Below are positions 51,192 to 60,058 of a stretch of 64,000 nt of DNA, piece by piece. The notes under the pieces were generated by a model. It did not search any database. It had not been told where the DNA came from and saw nothing but the letters and a program-made list of their open reading frames with translations. The stretch is from Kitasatospora herbaricolor. GTDB taxonomy: Bacteria > Actinomycetota > Actinomycetes > Streptomycetales > Streptomycetaceae. A program made the position numbers and the translations under genes. Every line of letters begins with the position of its first letter. Positions within the stretch are counted from its first letter, which is position 1. The stretch spans positions 6,572,001-6,636,000 of the forward strand of contig NZ_JAUSVA010000002.1 of assembly GCF_030813695.1 (NCBI RefSeq). Reading direction: 5' to 3'.

Positions 51192-51504
51192 CGCGGGCCG
51201 TCCTGTGGCATCGGGGCCCTCCGGCTCGGGGGAGGGGCGGGTGTGTGCACCGCCAGTCTCCCGCACCCGTCGGGCGGCCCCGGGCGCACCTCGCGTCCGG
51301 CCTGACCGCGTGCGGGCATGGCGACGCCGGGCAGCCACGGGGGGAGCCGCCCGGCGTCGGTCCGTCGCTCCGACGGGGGATGCGGAGCGCGTACGCAGTA
51401 TGTCACGGCCGAGACCCCTTCCGGGGGCCTCTTTCATGATTAATCTGAGGCTGGTTTGAGCTTTCCGGCGGACTAACGGCAATCAATCCGGAGGAAACGG
51501 ACAG
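51192..51504. other. Intergenic region with a weak terminator
   Basis: 313 bp without a gene. GAG-A-CCCC (51411-51418) and GGGG-GC-CTC (51424-51431) form an imperfect hairpin about 75 bases beyond the DUF3099 stop that could end that transcript. A short A/T-rich patch follows (51434-51460). The leftward promoter of the 104-aa gene should lie near 51390-51410. Confidence 0.4.
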
Positions 51505-51861
51505 TCACTCGTCCATGGCTCCGGGCGCCGCCGGGGCGGCCCCGCCACCGCCCGTTCCGCCGGGCCCCAGCATCAGCGGGGTCTCGGCCGGGACGGCGAA
51601 GGTGCTCGGCAGTCCGGGCGCCCGCTCCCGTCCGGCGTTGGCGATCAGCACCGCGAAGTACGGCAGCAGCAGACCGCCGGCCAGCGCGACGAACGCGACG
51701 TACCGCTGGACGTCCCACATGATCACGGCGAGCAGCACGCAGAGGGTGCGGACCAGCATCGAGATGACGTAGCGGCGCTGGCGCCCGCGGACATCCTCGG
51801 TGAGACTGCTCCGCGCTCCGGTGATCCGGAAGACCGGTCCGCTGCCGGCGCTCTTGCCCAT
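51505..51861 (-). CDS. DUF3099 membrane protein
   Basis: A 118-residue protein with two membrane helices (YVISMLVRTLCVLLAVIMW near 31-49, YVAFVALAGGLLLPYFAVLIA near 54-74) after VFRITGARSSLTEDVRGRQRR, the DUF3099 signature of actinobacteria. The tail is Gly/Pro/Ala rich. Function unknown. Confidence 0.88.
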   Translation of the reverse strand: MGKSAGSGPVFRITGARSSLTEDVRGRQRRYVISMLVRTLCVLLAVIMWDVQRYVAFVALAGGLLLPYFAVLIANAGRERAPGLPSTFAVPAETPLMLGPGGTGGGGAAPAAPGAMDE

Positions 51862-52093
51862 GTCCTACCGCCTTCGTCCGCGCCCGCACGCCTCGCCGTG
51901 CGGCCCTCCTCACGGTACGCCGGGCCGGCGCCGTGCAGGAGAGCGGGGGAGGAGCCGGCTTTCCGTGTCCGCCCCGGTGCCCGGGCGTGGGCGGCGGCCC
52001 GTCCGGGGTGCGCCAGGGCCGAACGGAGCCAAGACTGTGAGCTGCAAGGGGAACGCCACCGGCCGTCGGCGGCCCCGACCCCTGGGAGCTGGC

Positions 52094-52360
52094 ATGTGGG
52101 CAATCGTCTCGGCACTGATCGAAGGGCTGGTCCTCGGTGTGATCGCCCGGCTGCTGATCCCGGGCAAGCAGGACGTCCCGCTCTGGCTCACCATGATCCT
52201 CGGCATGATCGGCGCGATGATCGGGAACGGCGTGGCGCACGTCTTCGGGGTCGCCGACACCAGCGGGATCGACTGGTGGCGCAATCTCTTCCAGCTGGGC
52301 GCGGCGATCGTGGTGATCGCCACGGTCGCGCCGCTCTGGGCGGGCCGCAAGCAGCACTGA
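52094..52360 (+). CDS. GlsB/YeaQ/YmgE-family small membrane protein
   Basis: An 88-residue protein of three hydrophobic segments with IARLLIPGKQDVPLWLTMILGMIGAMIG, the transglycosylase-associated (YeaQ) pattern. The ATG at 52094 follows GGGAG. Members are stress-induced in several bacteria; the role is unclear. Confidence 0.87.
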   Translation: MWAIVSALIEGLVLGVIARLLIPGKQDVPLWLTMILGMIGAMIGNGVAHVFGVADTSGIDWWRNLFQLGAAIVVIATVAPLWAGRKQH

Positions 52361-52376
52361 CCGCCCGGGCAGCGCA

Positions 52377-52409
52377 GCCCGAGGCGGCCCCGGCCGGGCC
52401 ACCTCGGGC
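52377..52409. terminator. Bidirectional terminator
   Basis: GCCCGAGG (52377-52384) pairs with CCTCGGGC (52402-52409), with further GC pairs inside, between two convergent genes. Confidence 0.7.
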
Positions 52410-52414
52410 CGTGC

Positions 52415-52966
52415 TCAGCCGGCGGGCCGGCTCAGGTACTGCGGCGCCACCGAGTCCGTGAGCCAGACCCCGTTGGCGCTGACCCGGAACTCGTGCCCGG
52501 CCGCCGCCATCGCGGCCGCGTCCACCGCCAGCACCGCCGGACGCCCGTGCCGCGAACCCACCCGGACGGCCGTCCCGGTGTCGGCCGACAGGTGGACGTC
52601 CTGCCGCGACATCGGCAGCAGCCCATCCCGGAAGATCGCGTCCAGGGCGTGCACGGCGGTGCCGTGGTAGAGCACCGGGGGCGGCACCGTGGCGGCCAGA
52701 CCGAGGTCGACCGCCACCGAGTGGCCCTGGCTGGCCCGGATCGACAGGCCGTCGTCGGAGAGGGCGAAGCGGCGCTTGTTGTTCGTCTCGACCACATGGT
52801 CCAGCTGGGCGCGGCTCACCGCCCGGCCGTGCCGGGCCAGGGCGGCGAGCAGCACGTCCACCCGCACCCAGCCCGCCTCGTCCAGCGTGACGCCCACCGA
52901 GGCCGGATCGTGCCGCAGGATGCGCGAGAGCATCTTGGAGGTCCGGACCGTGCGTTTCTCGTCCAC
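52415..52966 (-). CDS. kptA: Probable RNA 2'-phosphotransferase
   Basis: A 183-residue Tpt1/KptA homologue. The N-domain opens with SKMLSRILRHDPASVGVTLDEAGWV, containing the conserved Arg-His pair. The C-domain has VLYHGTA and RQDVHLSADTGTAVRVGSRHGRPAVL, the NAD-binding part. The yeast enzyme removes the 2'-phosphate left at tRNA splice junctions using NAD+. Bacteria have no such splicing, so the substrate (RNA, or ADP-ribosylated ends) is open. Confidence 0.93.
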   Translation of the reverse strand: MDEKRTVRTSKMLSRILRHDPASVGVTLDEAGWVRVDVLLAALARHGRAVSRAQLDHVVETNNKRRFALSDDGLSIRASQGHSVAVDLGLAATVPPPVLYHGTAVHALDAIFRDGLLPMSRQDVHLSADTGTAVRVGSRHGRPAVLAVDAAAMAAAGHEFRVSANGVWLTDSVAPQYLSRPAG

Positions 52967-52996
52967 TCTTCCATCGTCCCTGTCGGGTCAGGGCTC

Positions 52997-54394
52997 CTAC
53001 GAGGCCTGGCTCACGGAGCTCATGTTGAAGTCCGCCACCCGGACGGGCGGCATCGCGGCGCGGGTGAACCAGTCGCCCCACTCGCGCGGCAGGCAGCGTT
53101 CGGTGCGGCCCACCTCGGTGATCCGCCCGAGCAGGTCCACGGGCGACTCGTTGAACCGGAAGTTGTTGACGGCGCCGACCACCTCACCGTTCTCGACCAG
53201 GTAGACGCCGTCCCGGGTGAGGCCGGTGAGCAGCAGCGTCGCCGGGTCCACCTCCCGGATGTACCAGAGGCAGGTGAGCAGCAGCCCGCGCTCGGTGCGG
53301 GCGATCATCTCCTCCAGCGTCGGCGCGGCGGCCTGGTCGCCGCTCTCCAGTACCAGGTTGTCCACGGCCGGGGTGAGCGGCAGGCCGGCCAGACCGGCCG
53401 AGTGCCGGGTGGTCAGCAGGTTGGTCAGCTCGCCGTCGCGGATCCAGTCGGTGGCGGCCAGCGGCAGGCCGTTGTCGAACACCGAGGAGTCGCCGCCGGT
53501 GGAGTGGGTGAGCACGAAGGGCGCGGCCTCCAGGCCCGGCTCGGCCGGGTCGGAGCGCAGCGTCAGCGGCAGCTCGCCGAGCTTGTCGCCGATCCTGGTG
53601 CCGCCGCCCGGCTTGGAGAAGACCGTGCGGCCCTCGGCCGCGTCCCGGCCGCCGGAGGACCAGCTCAGGTAGACCATCAGGTCGGCGACGGCCGAGGGCG
53701 GCAGCAGCGTCTCGTAGCGGCCGGCCGGCAGGTCGATCCTCCGCTCGCCCCAGGCGAGGCGACGACTGAGGGTGCGGTGCAGCTCGGCGACGTCCACGTC
53801 CCGGAAGTCCCGGGTGGCGGCGCCGGCCCAGGCGGAGCCGGTGAGGTCGGCGGTCTTGGCGTTCAGCTCGACCGTGCCGGTGGGCTGGTCGTGCCGCAGC
53901 CGCAGGCCGGTGGAGCTGCCGAGGTAGCTGGTGGTCAGCTCGTGGCGGGCGAAGCCGTAGAGCAGCTCGCCCTGGGCGGCGGCCCGGGCGAAGGCGGCGC
54001 CCAGCGCGGGCGCGAAGTCCGCGAACACCTCGACCGAGGTCTCGGCCGGGGGCGCGGTGAAGTCGGCCGACGACGGGCGGTCGGCGACCAGCGGCTGGGC
54101 GTCCTCGGCCGGGCCGGCGTCCCGGGCGGCCGCCTCGGAGGCCCGGACCAGGCTCTCCACCTCGTCGAGGGTGACGGCCTCGCGGGCCACCACGCCGGAC
54201 GCGGTGCCCTGACCGCCGTCGACGGTGGAGATCACCGTGAGCCGCCGGCCCCGGGTGACGCCGTTGGTGGTCAGCGCGTTCCCGGCCCAGCGCAGGTTCG
54301 CGGTCGACTCCTCGTCGGCGATCACCAGGCAGCCGTCGGCGCGGGAGAGGCCGAGCGCCCGCTCGACCAGTTCGTGGGGTTGGATCGCGGCCAT
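52997..54394 (-). CDS. pmbA: TldE/PmbA metalloprotease subunit
   Basis: A 465-residue partner of TldD. It lacks the HExxxH motif, as TldE does, but shares the fold (LPAGRYETLLPPSAVADLMVYLSW near 250, and a C-terminal TGLTRDGVYLVENGEVVGAVNNFRFNESPVDLL). Its ATG overlaps the tldD stop by one base (TGATG), so the two are made together and should form the TldD/E heterodimer. The complex degrades or matures peptides such as microcins. Confidence 0.92.
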   Translation of the reverse strand: MAAIQPHELVERALGLSRADGCLVIADEESTANLRWAGNALTTNGVTRGRRLTVISTVDGGQGTASGVVAREAVTLDEVESLVRASEAAARDAGPAEDAQPLVADRPSSADFTAPPAETSVEVFADFAPALGAAFARAAAQGELLYGFARHELTTSYLGSSTGLRLRHDQPTGTVELNAKTADLTGSAWAGAATRDFRDVDVAELHRTLSRRLAWGERRIDLPAGRYETLLPPSAVADLMVYLSWSSGGRDAAEGRTVFSKPGGGTRIGDKLGELPLTLRSDPAEPGLEAAPFVLTHSTGGDSSVFDNGLPLAATDWIRDGELTNLLTTRHSAGLAGLPLTPAVDNLVLESGDQAAAPTLEEMIARTERGLLLTCLWYIREVDPATLLLTGLTRDGVYLVENGEVVGAVNNFRFNESPVDLLGRITEVGRTERCLPREWGDWFTRAAMPPVRVADFNMSSVSQAS

Positions 54395-55947
54395 CAGTGA
54401 CCCGCCTCCTGCTGCGTGTTGAGCACGTTGACGTTGCGGAAGAGCGCGGACGGGCAGCCGTGGCTGACCGCCGCGACCTGGCCCGGCTGCGCCTTGCCGC
54501 AGTTGAAGGCACCGCCCAGGACGTAGGTCTGCGGGCCGCCGACGGCGGCCATCGACCCCCAGAAGTCGGTGGTGGTGGCCTGGTAGGCGAAGTCCTTCAC
54601 CTGGCCGGCGAGCCGGCCGCCCCGGATCGCGTAGGCGCGCTGGCCGGTGAACTGGAAGTTGTATCGCTGCATGTCGATCGACCAGGAGCGGTCGCCGACG
54701 ATGTACAGGCCCTTCTCCACGCCCTCGAACAGGCCGGCGGTGTCCGGGCCGTCCGCGGCCGGCTGCAGCGAGACGTTGGCCATCCGCTGCACCGGGACGT
54801 GCGCGGGGGAGTCCGCGAACGCGCACCCGTTGGACCGGCCGAGGCCCTTCAGCGCGGCCATGCCCCGGTCGAGCTGGTAGCCGGTCAGGACGCCGTCCTT
54901 GACCAGGTCCCAGGACTGGGTGGCCACCCCCTCGTCGTCGTAGCCGATGGTGGACAGGCCGTGCTCGGCCGTCCGGTCCCCGGTGACGTGCATCAGGTCG
55001 GAGCCGTACCGCAGGCTGCCGAGCTTGTCGAAGGTGGCGAAGGAGGTGCCCGCGTAGGCGGCCTCGTAGCCGAGCGCCCGGTCCAGCTCGGTGGCGTGGC
55101 CGATCGACTCGTGGATGGTCAGCCAGAGGTTGGACGGGTCGACCACCAGGTCGTACACGCCGGCCTCGACGCCCGGCGCCTTCATCTTCTCGGCCAGCAG
55201 CGTGGGCAGTTCGGCCAGCTCGGCGTCCCAGTCCCAGCCGGTGCCGCGCAGGTACTCGAAGCCCCGCCCGACCGGCGGCGCCAGCGTCCGCATCGAGTCG
55301 AAGGCACCCGTCCGCCCGTCCACCGAGGTGGCCTCCACCTCCGGGTGCAGCCGGATCCGCTGCTGGGTGGTCATGGTGCCCGCGGTGTCGGCGTAGAACT
55401 TGTTCTCCTGCACCGTCAGGAGGCTGGCCTGGACGTGCGAGACGCCGTCGGCGGCCAGCAGCCGCCGGCTCCAGTCGGCCAGCAGCGCCGTCTTCTCGGC
55501 GTCCGGCACCTCGAAGGGGTTCACCTCGTACGACGAGATCCAGGTCGCGTCCGGGTACACCGGCTCCGCGGCCAGCTCCACCAGGTCCTTCGAGCCGGCC
55601 GCCCGGCTGATCCCGCCGGAGAGCCGGGCCACCGCCACCGCCTGCTCGGCCACCCGGGCCACCGCGTCGGTGGTGAGGTCCACCCCGGCCGCGAAGCCCC
55701 AGGCGCCGTCCAGCAGCACCCGGACGGCGAAGCCGAGCTGGACGCTGTCCGAGGTGCCGGCCGGCCGGGCGTCGCGCAGCCGCCAGGACGCGCTGCGGAC
55801 CCGCTCCAGACGGAAGTCGGCATGCGTGACGCCGAGTTCGCGGGCCCGGGTGAGCGCCGCGTCGGCCAGGGCGCGCAGGGGGTAGGCGAGGAAGAGCGGA
55901 TCGACGGCGCGTCCGTGCGGGGCACCGGCGCCGGTCGTCGCGGGCAT
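54394..55947 (-). CDS. tldD: TldD zinc metalloprotease
   Basis: A 517-residue metalloprotease. The zinc motif HExxxH is HESIGH at 279-284, followed by ATELDR. A later Cys in FNCGKAQPGQ is the expected third ligand. It forms a heterodimer with the TldE encoded next. The ATG at 55947 gives the normal length. A TTG at 55956, five bases after GGGAG, would add three residues and may be the real start. No obvious peptide substrate gene lies next to the pair. Confidence 0.92.
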   Translation of the reverse strand: MPATTGAGAPHGRAVDPLFLAYPLRALADAALTRARELGVTHADFRLERVRSASWRLRDARPAGTSDSVQLGFAVRVLLDGAWGFAAGVDLTTDAVARVAEQAVAVARLSGGISRAAGSKDLVELAAEPVYPDATWISSYEVNPFEVPDAEKTALLADWSRRLLAADGVSHVQASLLTVQENKFYADTAGTMTTQQRIRLHPEVEATSVDGRTGAFDSMRTLAPPVGRGFEYLRGTGWDWDAELAELPTLLAEKMKAPGVEAGVYDLVVDPSNLWLTIHESIGHATELDRALGYEAAYAGTSFATFDKLGSLRYGSDLMHVTGDRTAEHGLSTIGYDDEGVATQSWDLVKDGVLTGYQLDRGMAALKGLGRSNGCAFADSPAHVPVQRMANVSLQPAADGPDTAGLFEGVEKGLYIVGDRSWSIDMQRYNFQFTGQRAYAIRGGRLAGQVKDFAYQATTTDFWGSMAAVGGPQTYVLGGAFNCGKAQPGQVAAVSHGCPSALFRNVNVLNTQQEAGH

Positions 55948-56166
55948 CGGGGTCAATCGGGCTCCCTGGATCGGGTACGGCAAGGGGGGCGGGGCGTCCG
56001 GTCAGGGATCCCCGCATCGAATCATGGCCGTTCGCACCGCTTTCGGCCAGCAGATTTGGCCTGCGCCGCCCCGCGGCGAGGATCCGCCCGGTGGTCGTTC
56101 CGTCACTTCAAGAGGGGTCCGGCGGGGACGTGTTGACACCGACAGCGGCCCGTGGGGGGTGGGGCG

Positions 56167-56816
56167 ATGGCTGTCGTCTTCCTGGGGTGCCTGGTGCAGT
56201 TGGGCCTGCTGGGGCCGGCCGGGTACTGGGCGGTGACCGGATTCCGCCGGGGCGCCGGGCCCGGGTCCTCCACCTGGAGGGCCGGGCCCTGGCCGACGCG
56301 GGCAGCCACCAGGAGGCCGCCGGCAAGCTGGCCGAGGCGGCCGGGCTGCGCCGGGCCGACGCGGAGCGCGACCGCCGGAGCGGCGGCGCCCGGATGTCGG
56401 CCACGCTCGACCTCTACGCCACGGTGCGGGCCCGGCTGGATCGGCACGAGGAGGCCGTCGCGGCGACGGACGAGACGGTCGGGGCGGCCGAGCGGCAGCT
56501 CGCCCGCCTGCGCGGCGAGGGGGCGCCCGGGACGCCCGGGCGACCCTGGGGCTTCGGCTGCTGAACCTGGGCGTCCGTCTGCGGGCCGCCGGGCAGCCCG
56601 GGCGCGGCCTGGACGCCGCCGCGAGCGCCGAGGCATGGCTGGAGCCGCTGAGCTCGCCCACGGACCGCCCCGCCGAGCAGGCCACGCTGCTGCGACGGCA
56701 GGCCGGCGCCGGCACCGTCCGGGCCGGGTGCCTGGCCGCGCTCGGCCGGACCGAGGAGGCCGTCGACGCCCGGCGGGCCGTGGCGGCGGCGCGGGCCGGC
56801 GGTACCACCGACCTGA
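56167..56816 (+). pseudogene. Frameshifted TPR-like protein
   Basis: Remains of a tetratricopeptide-repeat protein spread over three frames. An N-terminal membrane segment (MAVVFLGCLVQLGLLGPAGYW) starts at 56167 in frame 1. Helical repeats with LEGRALADAGSHQEAAGKLAEAAGLRRAD and LDLYATVRARLDRHEEAVAATDETV continue in another frame to about 56530. LLNLGVRLRAAGQPGRGLDAAASAEAWL and CLAALGRTEEAVDARRAVAAA follow in the third frame. Codon bias changes frame at the same places. Two shifts are needed, so it is a pseudogene unless the assembly has errors. Confidence 0.65.
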
Positions 56817-56885
56817 CCCGGCCTGACCGCCGTGCGGTGGTCGGGCCGGGTCAGGTCAGGTCAGGCCGGGTCAGGTCAGGTCAGG
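56811..56885. terminator. Bidirectional hairpin and GGTCA pentamer repeat
   Basis: ACCTGACCCGGCC (56811-56823) pairs with GGCCGGGTCAGGT (56844-56856), a strong hairpin between convergent genes. From 56850 to 56885 GGTCA is repeated in tandem (three copies, a GGCCG break, then three more). It seems a terminator that has grown by pentamer duplication. Confidence 0.65.
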
Positions 56886-56904
56886 TTGAGGACCGGGTGG
56901 GGCC

Positions 56905-58050
56905 TCAGGCCAGGCCCTCCCACCAGCCGTCCAGCTCCGGCGGGTTGTCCACGTCCACCCGCTCGCCCGGACGCGGCACCGCCAGCGGCACGGCCTGCGA
57001 CTTCGCCTCGGCCAGCAGCCGCTCCACCGGCTCCGCCCACGGGTGCAGCCCCAGGTTGAAGGTGCACCAGTGCACCGGGACGAGCAGCCCGGCGTCGAGG
57101 TCCCGGTGAGCCTGGACGGCGTCCTCCGGCGTCATGTGGATGTCCGACCACGCCTCGTCGTACGCACCGATCTGCACCAGCGCGGCGTCGAACGGGCCGT
57201 GCTGCTCACCGATCGCCTTGTACCCCTCGAAGTAGCCCGAGTCGCCGGTGTAGAACACCTTGCGGGTCGGACCGGCGATCACCCAGGAGCCCCACAGGGT
57301 GGTGTTGCGGGTCAGGCCGCGGCCGGAGAAGTGGTGCGCGGAGGTCAGCGTGAGCACCAGGTCGCCCAGGGTGCAGGTCTCGTCCCAGTCCAGCTCGATG
57401 ATCCGGTGCTCCGGCACGCCCCAGCGCCGCAGGTGGCCGCCGATGCCGAGCGGCACCGCGAACGGCGCGGACTGGCTGCGCACCAGCCGCTTCACGGTCG
57501 CCATGTCGAGGTGGTCGTAGTGGTCGTGCGAGATCAGCACGGCGTCCACCGGCGGCAGCTCCTCCAGCTCCACCGGCACCGGGTGCAGCCGCTTGGGGCC
57601 GACGTGCGCGGCGGGGGAGCAGCGGTCGCTCCAGATCGGGTCCAGCAGCACCCGGGCGCCCTCGATCTCGACCAGCGCGGAGGCGTGCCCGTACCAGGTG
57701 ATCTCGACGCCCTCGGCCGCCTGCCGCGGCCCGCCCGCCGTCCGGACGGTCGGCACCGGCAGGGTCGGCGTGCGGCCCTCGCGCTCGAACAGCATCCGGC
57801 GGACCGTGCCGCGGTCGATCTCCGGCCGGGCGCTGTCCCGGGCCAGCGAGGACGGGGCGTTGTGGAAGACGCCGTCCCGGTACTGGGGCGAGCTGCGGAC
57901 CCGATCCTCCCGCTCGGCGTCGGGGCGCCGCCCGAAGGCCGCCGGCAGGTCGCGCAGCGACCAGGCGGCCGCTCCCGCTCCCGCGGCCAGGGCCGCCAGG
58001 GCCAGCAGTCGTCCCCGTCGGCCGGTGGTACCGGGCTGTGCCTCGCTCAT
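56905..58050 (-). CDS. Metallo-beta-lactamase-fold hydrolase (NAPE-PLD-like)
   Basis: A 381-residue protein. An N-terminal hydrophobic segment (LLALAALAAGAGAAAW near 15-30) suggests membrane anchoring or export. The metal site is SHDHYDHLD near 170, with later GDSGYF and a C-terminal VHWCTF. ITWYGHASALVEIEG and the overall length fit the UlaG/NAPE-PLD branch, which hydrolyses phosphodiester or lactone bonds. The ATG at 58050 has GAAGG upstream. The substrate is unknown. Confidence 0.88.
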   Translation of the reverse strand: MSEAQPGTTGRRGRLLALAALAAGAGAAAWSLRDLPAAFGRRPDAEREDRVRSSPQYRDGVFHNAPSSLARDSARPEIDRGTVRRMLFEREGRTPTLPVPTVRTAGGPRQAAEGVEITWYGHASALVEIEGARVLLDPIWSDRCSPAAHVGPKRLHPVPVELEELPPVDAVLISHDHYDHLDMATVKRLVRSQSAPFAVPLGIGGHLRRWGVPEHRIIELDWDETCTLGDLVLTLTSAHHFSGRGLTRNTTLWGSWVIAGPTRKVFYTGDSGYFEGYKAIGEQHGPFDAALVQIGAYDEAWSDIHMTPEDAVQAHRDLDAGLLVPVHWCTFNLGLHPWAEPVERLLAEAKSQAVPLAVPRPGERVDVDNPPELDGWWEGLA

Positions 58051-58420
58051 CAGGGCTCTGCCTTCACTGGGAGTCGTCGGGCGGTGGCGTTGTGACAACC
58101 GGCCCGTGCCAAATCGGTGCGGGCGGCCGGTGGTTGTCCGCCCGGTGGTCCGCATGCATGTCCGCACCGAGAAGGCAACGGGCACACCCTGCCGAGTTGT
58201 TCCCGGCGGGGCCGACCACCGTGCCCTCCACTGTGCCATTGTCGGAACGCGACAGTTCAGCCGGTACGGACCTGTGGGAGCCCGATTCGTCGCATCCTCC
58301 CCGCGGCCGATAGCGTCACATTGCGTGCGCGTTTCGCCGTACGCGGACGACCTGGTCGGCAGGGGCGGACACCGCCCGGGCCACCGGGTCCCATGGTCAA
58401 CTACGGAGAGAGGTGGATCG
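58051..58420. promoter_or_regulatory. Divergent promoter region of the MBL and fabG genes
   Basis: 370 bp without a gene. A possible rightward promoter is TTCGTC (58286-58291) with TAGCGT (58311-58316), spacer 19, about 105 bp before fabG. No clear leftward promoter was found. Confidence 0.4.
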
Positions 58421-59140
58421 TTGAGCCGCTCGGTTCTCGTCACCGGAGGCAACCGGGGCATCGGCCTCGCGATCGCCCAGGCCTTCGCCGAGGCGGGCGA
58501 CAAGGTCGCCATCACCAGCCGCTCGGGTGAGGTTCCCGAGGCCCTGGCGAAGTACGACGTGCTCGCGGTCCGCTGCGACATCGACGACGCCGCCCAGGTC
58601 GACGCCGCCTTCGGCGAGGTCGAGTCCAAGCACGGCGCGGTCGAGGTGCTGGTCGCCAACGCCGGCATCACCAAGGACACCCTGCTGCTCCGGATGACCG
58701 AGGAGGACTTCACCTCGGTCGTCGACACCAACCTCACCGGGGCGTTCCGGGTGGTCAAGCGCGCCTCGAAGCTGATGATGCGCGCCCGCAAGGGCCGCGT
58801 GGTGCTGATCTCCTCGGTGGTCGGCCTGAGCGGTTCGCCGGGCCAGGCCAACTACGCCGCGTCCAAGGCCGGCCTGGTCGGGTTCGCCCGTTCGCTGGCC
58901 CGGGAGCTCGGACCGCGCAACATCACCGTCAACGTGGTGGCGCCGGGCTTCGTGGACACCGACATGACCGCGGTGCTCAGCGACGAGCGTCGTAAGGAGA
59001 TCGTCGCGGGGGTGCCGCTCGGCCGGTACGCAGCCCCGTCCGAGATCGCCACCACCGTGCGGTTCCTCGCTTCCGACGAGGCCGCGTACATCACCGGAGC
59101 CGTCATTCCCGTAGACGGCGGATTGGGCATGGGTCACTGA
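58421..59140 (+). CDS. fabG: 3-oxoacyl-ACP reductase
   Basis: A 239-residue SDR reducing 3-oxoacyl-ACP with NADPH in fatty acid synthesis. The cofactor loop is TGGNRGIG at 8-15 and the catalytic set Asn104, Ser132, Tyr145 and Lys149 is complete. The start is a TTG at 58421 preceded by GGAGAGAGG, giving the usual SRSVLVTGG opening. fabI follows after four bases, so they form the actinomycete fabG-fabI operon. Confidence 0.93.
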   Translation: MSRSVLVTGGNRGIGLAIAQAFAEAGDKVAITSRSGEVPEALAKYDVLAVRCDIDDAAQVDAAFGEVESKHGAVEVLVANAGITKDTLLLRMTEEDFTSVVDTNLTGAFRVVKRASKLMMRARKGRVVLISSVVGLSGSPGQANYAASKAGLVGFARSLARELGPRNITVNVVAPGFVDTDMTAVLSDERRKEIVAGVPLGRYAAPSEIATTVRFLASDEAAYITGAVIPVDGGLGMGH

Positions 59141-59144
59141 TCAC

Positions 59145-59912
59145 ATGAGCGGAATTCTTGAGGGCAAGCGCATCCTGATCACGGGTGTGCTGATGGAGTC
59201 CTCCATCGCCTTCCACACCGCGAAGCTGGCCCAGGAGCAGGGCGCGGAGATCATCCTCACCGCCTTCCCGCGGCCCAGCCTGACCGAGCGGATCGCCCGC
59301 AAGCTGCCCAAGCCGGTCAAGGTCCTGGAGCTCGACGTCTCCAGCGACGAGCAGCTGGCCGGCATCGCCGACCAGGTCCGCGAGCACCTGCCGACCCTGG
59401 ACGGCATCGTCCACTCGATCGGCTTCGCCCCGCAGGACGCCCTCGGCGGCAACTTCCTGAACACCCCGTGGGAGTCCGTGGCCACCGCCATGCAGGTCTC
59501 CGCGTTCTCGCTGAAGTCGCTGACGACGGCGCTGCTCCCGCTGATGCAGGACGGCGGTTCGGTGGTCGGCCTGACCTTCGACGCGCAGTTCGCCTGGCCG
59601 CAGTACGACTGGATGGGCCCGGCCAAGGCCGCGCTGGAGGCGACCTCCCGCTACATGGCCCGCGACCTCGGGTCCCGCAACATCCGGTGCAACCTGGTCT
59701 CGGCCGGCCCGATCGGCTCGATGGCCGCCAAGTCCATCCCCGGCTTCTCGGAGCTGGCGGCGGTCTGGGACTCCCGCTCCCCGCTGAAGTGGGACCTCGC
59801 CGACCCGGAGCCGGCCGGCCGCGGCGTCGTCGCGCTGCTCTCGGACTGGTTCCCGAAGACCACCGGCGAGATCATCCACGTCGACGGCGGCCTGCACGCC
59901 ATCGGCGCCTGA
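59145..59912 (+). CDS. fabI: Enoyl-ACP reductase (InhA/FabI type)
   Basis: A 255-residue enzyme of the last reduction step of fatty acid elongation. It has GKRILITGVLMESSIAF at the N-terminus, HSIGFAP near 90-96 and the active-site Tyr154, Met157 and Lys161 (YDWMGPAK), as in Mycobacterium InhA. The pocket is likely to bind NADH and InhA-class inhibitors. It ends in front of a long terminator hairpin. Confidence 0.96.
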   Translation: MSGILEGKRILITGVLMESSIAFHTAKLAQEQGAEIILTAFPRPSLTERIARKLPKPVKVLELDVSSDEQLAGIADQVREHLPTLDGIVHSIGFAPQDALGGNFLNTPWESVATAMQVSAFSLKSLTTALLPLMQDGGSVVGLTFDAQFAWPQYDWMGPAKAALEATSRYMARDLGSRNIRCNLVSAGPIGSMAAKSIPGFSELAAVWDSRSPLKWDLADPEPAGRGVVALLSDWFPKTTGEIIHVDGGLHAIGA

Positions 59913-59969
59913 CACCCGGGCGCACCCCGCTGACGGCCGGGGCACCACCCGCCCGAGCGGTACCGCCCG

Positions 59970-60020
59970 AACACCGCTGCCCGCCCGCCACTCGTGAAGT
60001 GGCGGGCGGGCAGCGGTGTT
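59970..60020. terminator. Very strong terminator hairpin
   Basis: CACCGCTGCCCGCCCGCCAC (59972-59991) pairs over 20 bp with 59999-60018, leaving a seven-base loop, and is flanked by AA and TT that extend it. It ends fabI and may also end the leftward cassette. Confidence 0.95.
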
Positions 60021-60058
60021 TCCGGAGCGTTCCGGAGCCGTCCGGTTGCGGCGGCCGG

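Noticed and set aside
52997..56017. A 1006-codon frame spanning tldD and tldE
   Set aside because: Only the tldE part is real. The rest is an out-of-frame reading of tldD, which has the HExxxH motif in its own frame.
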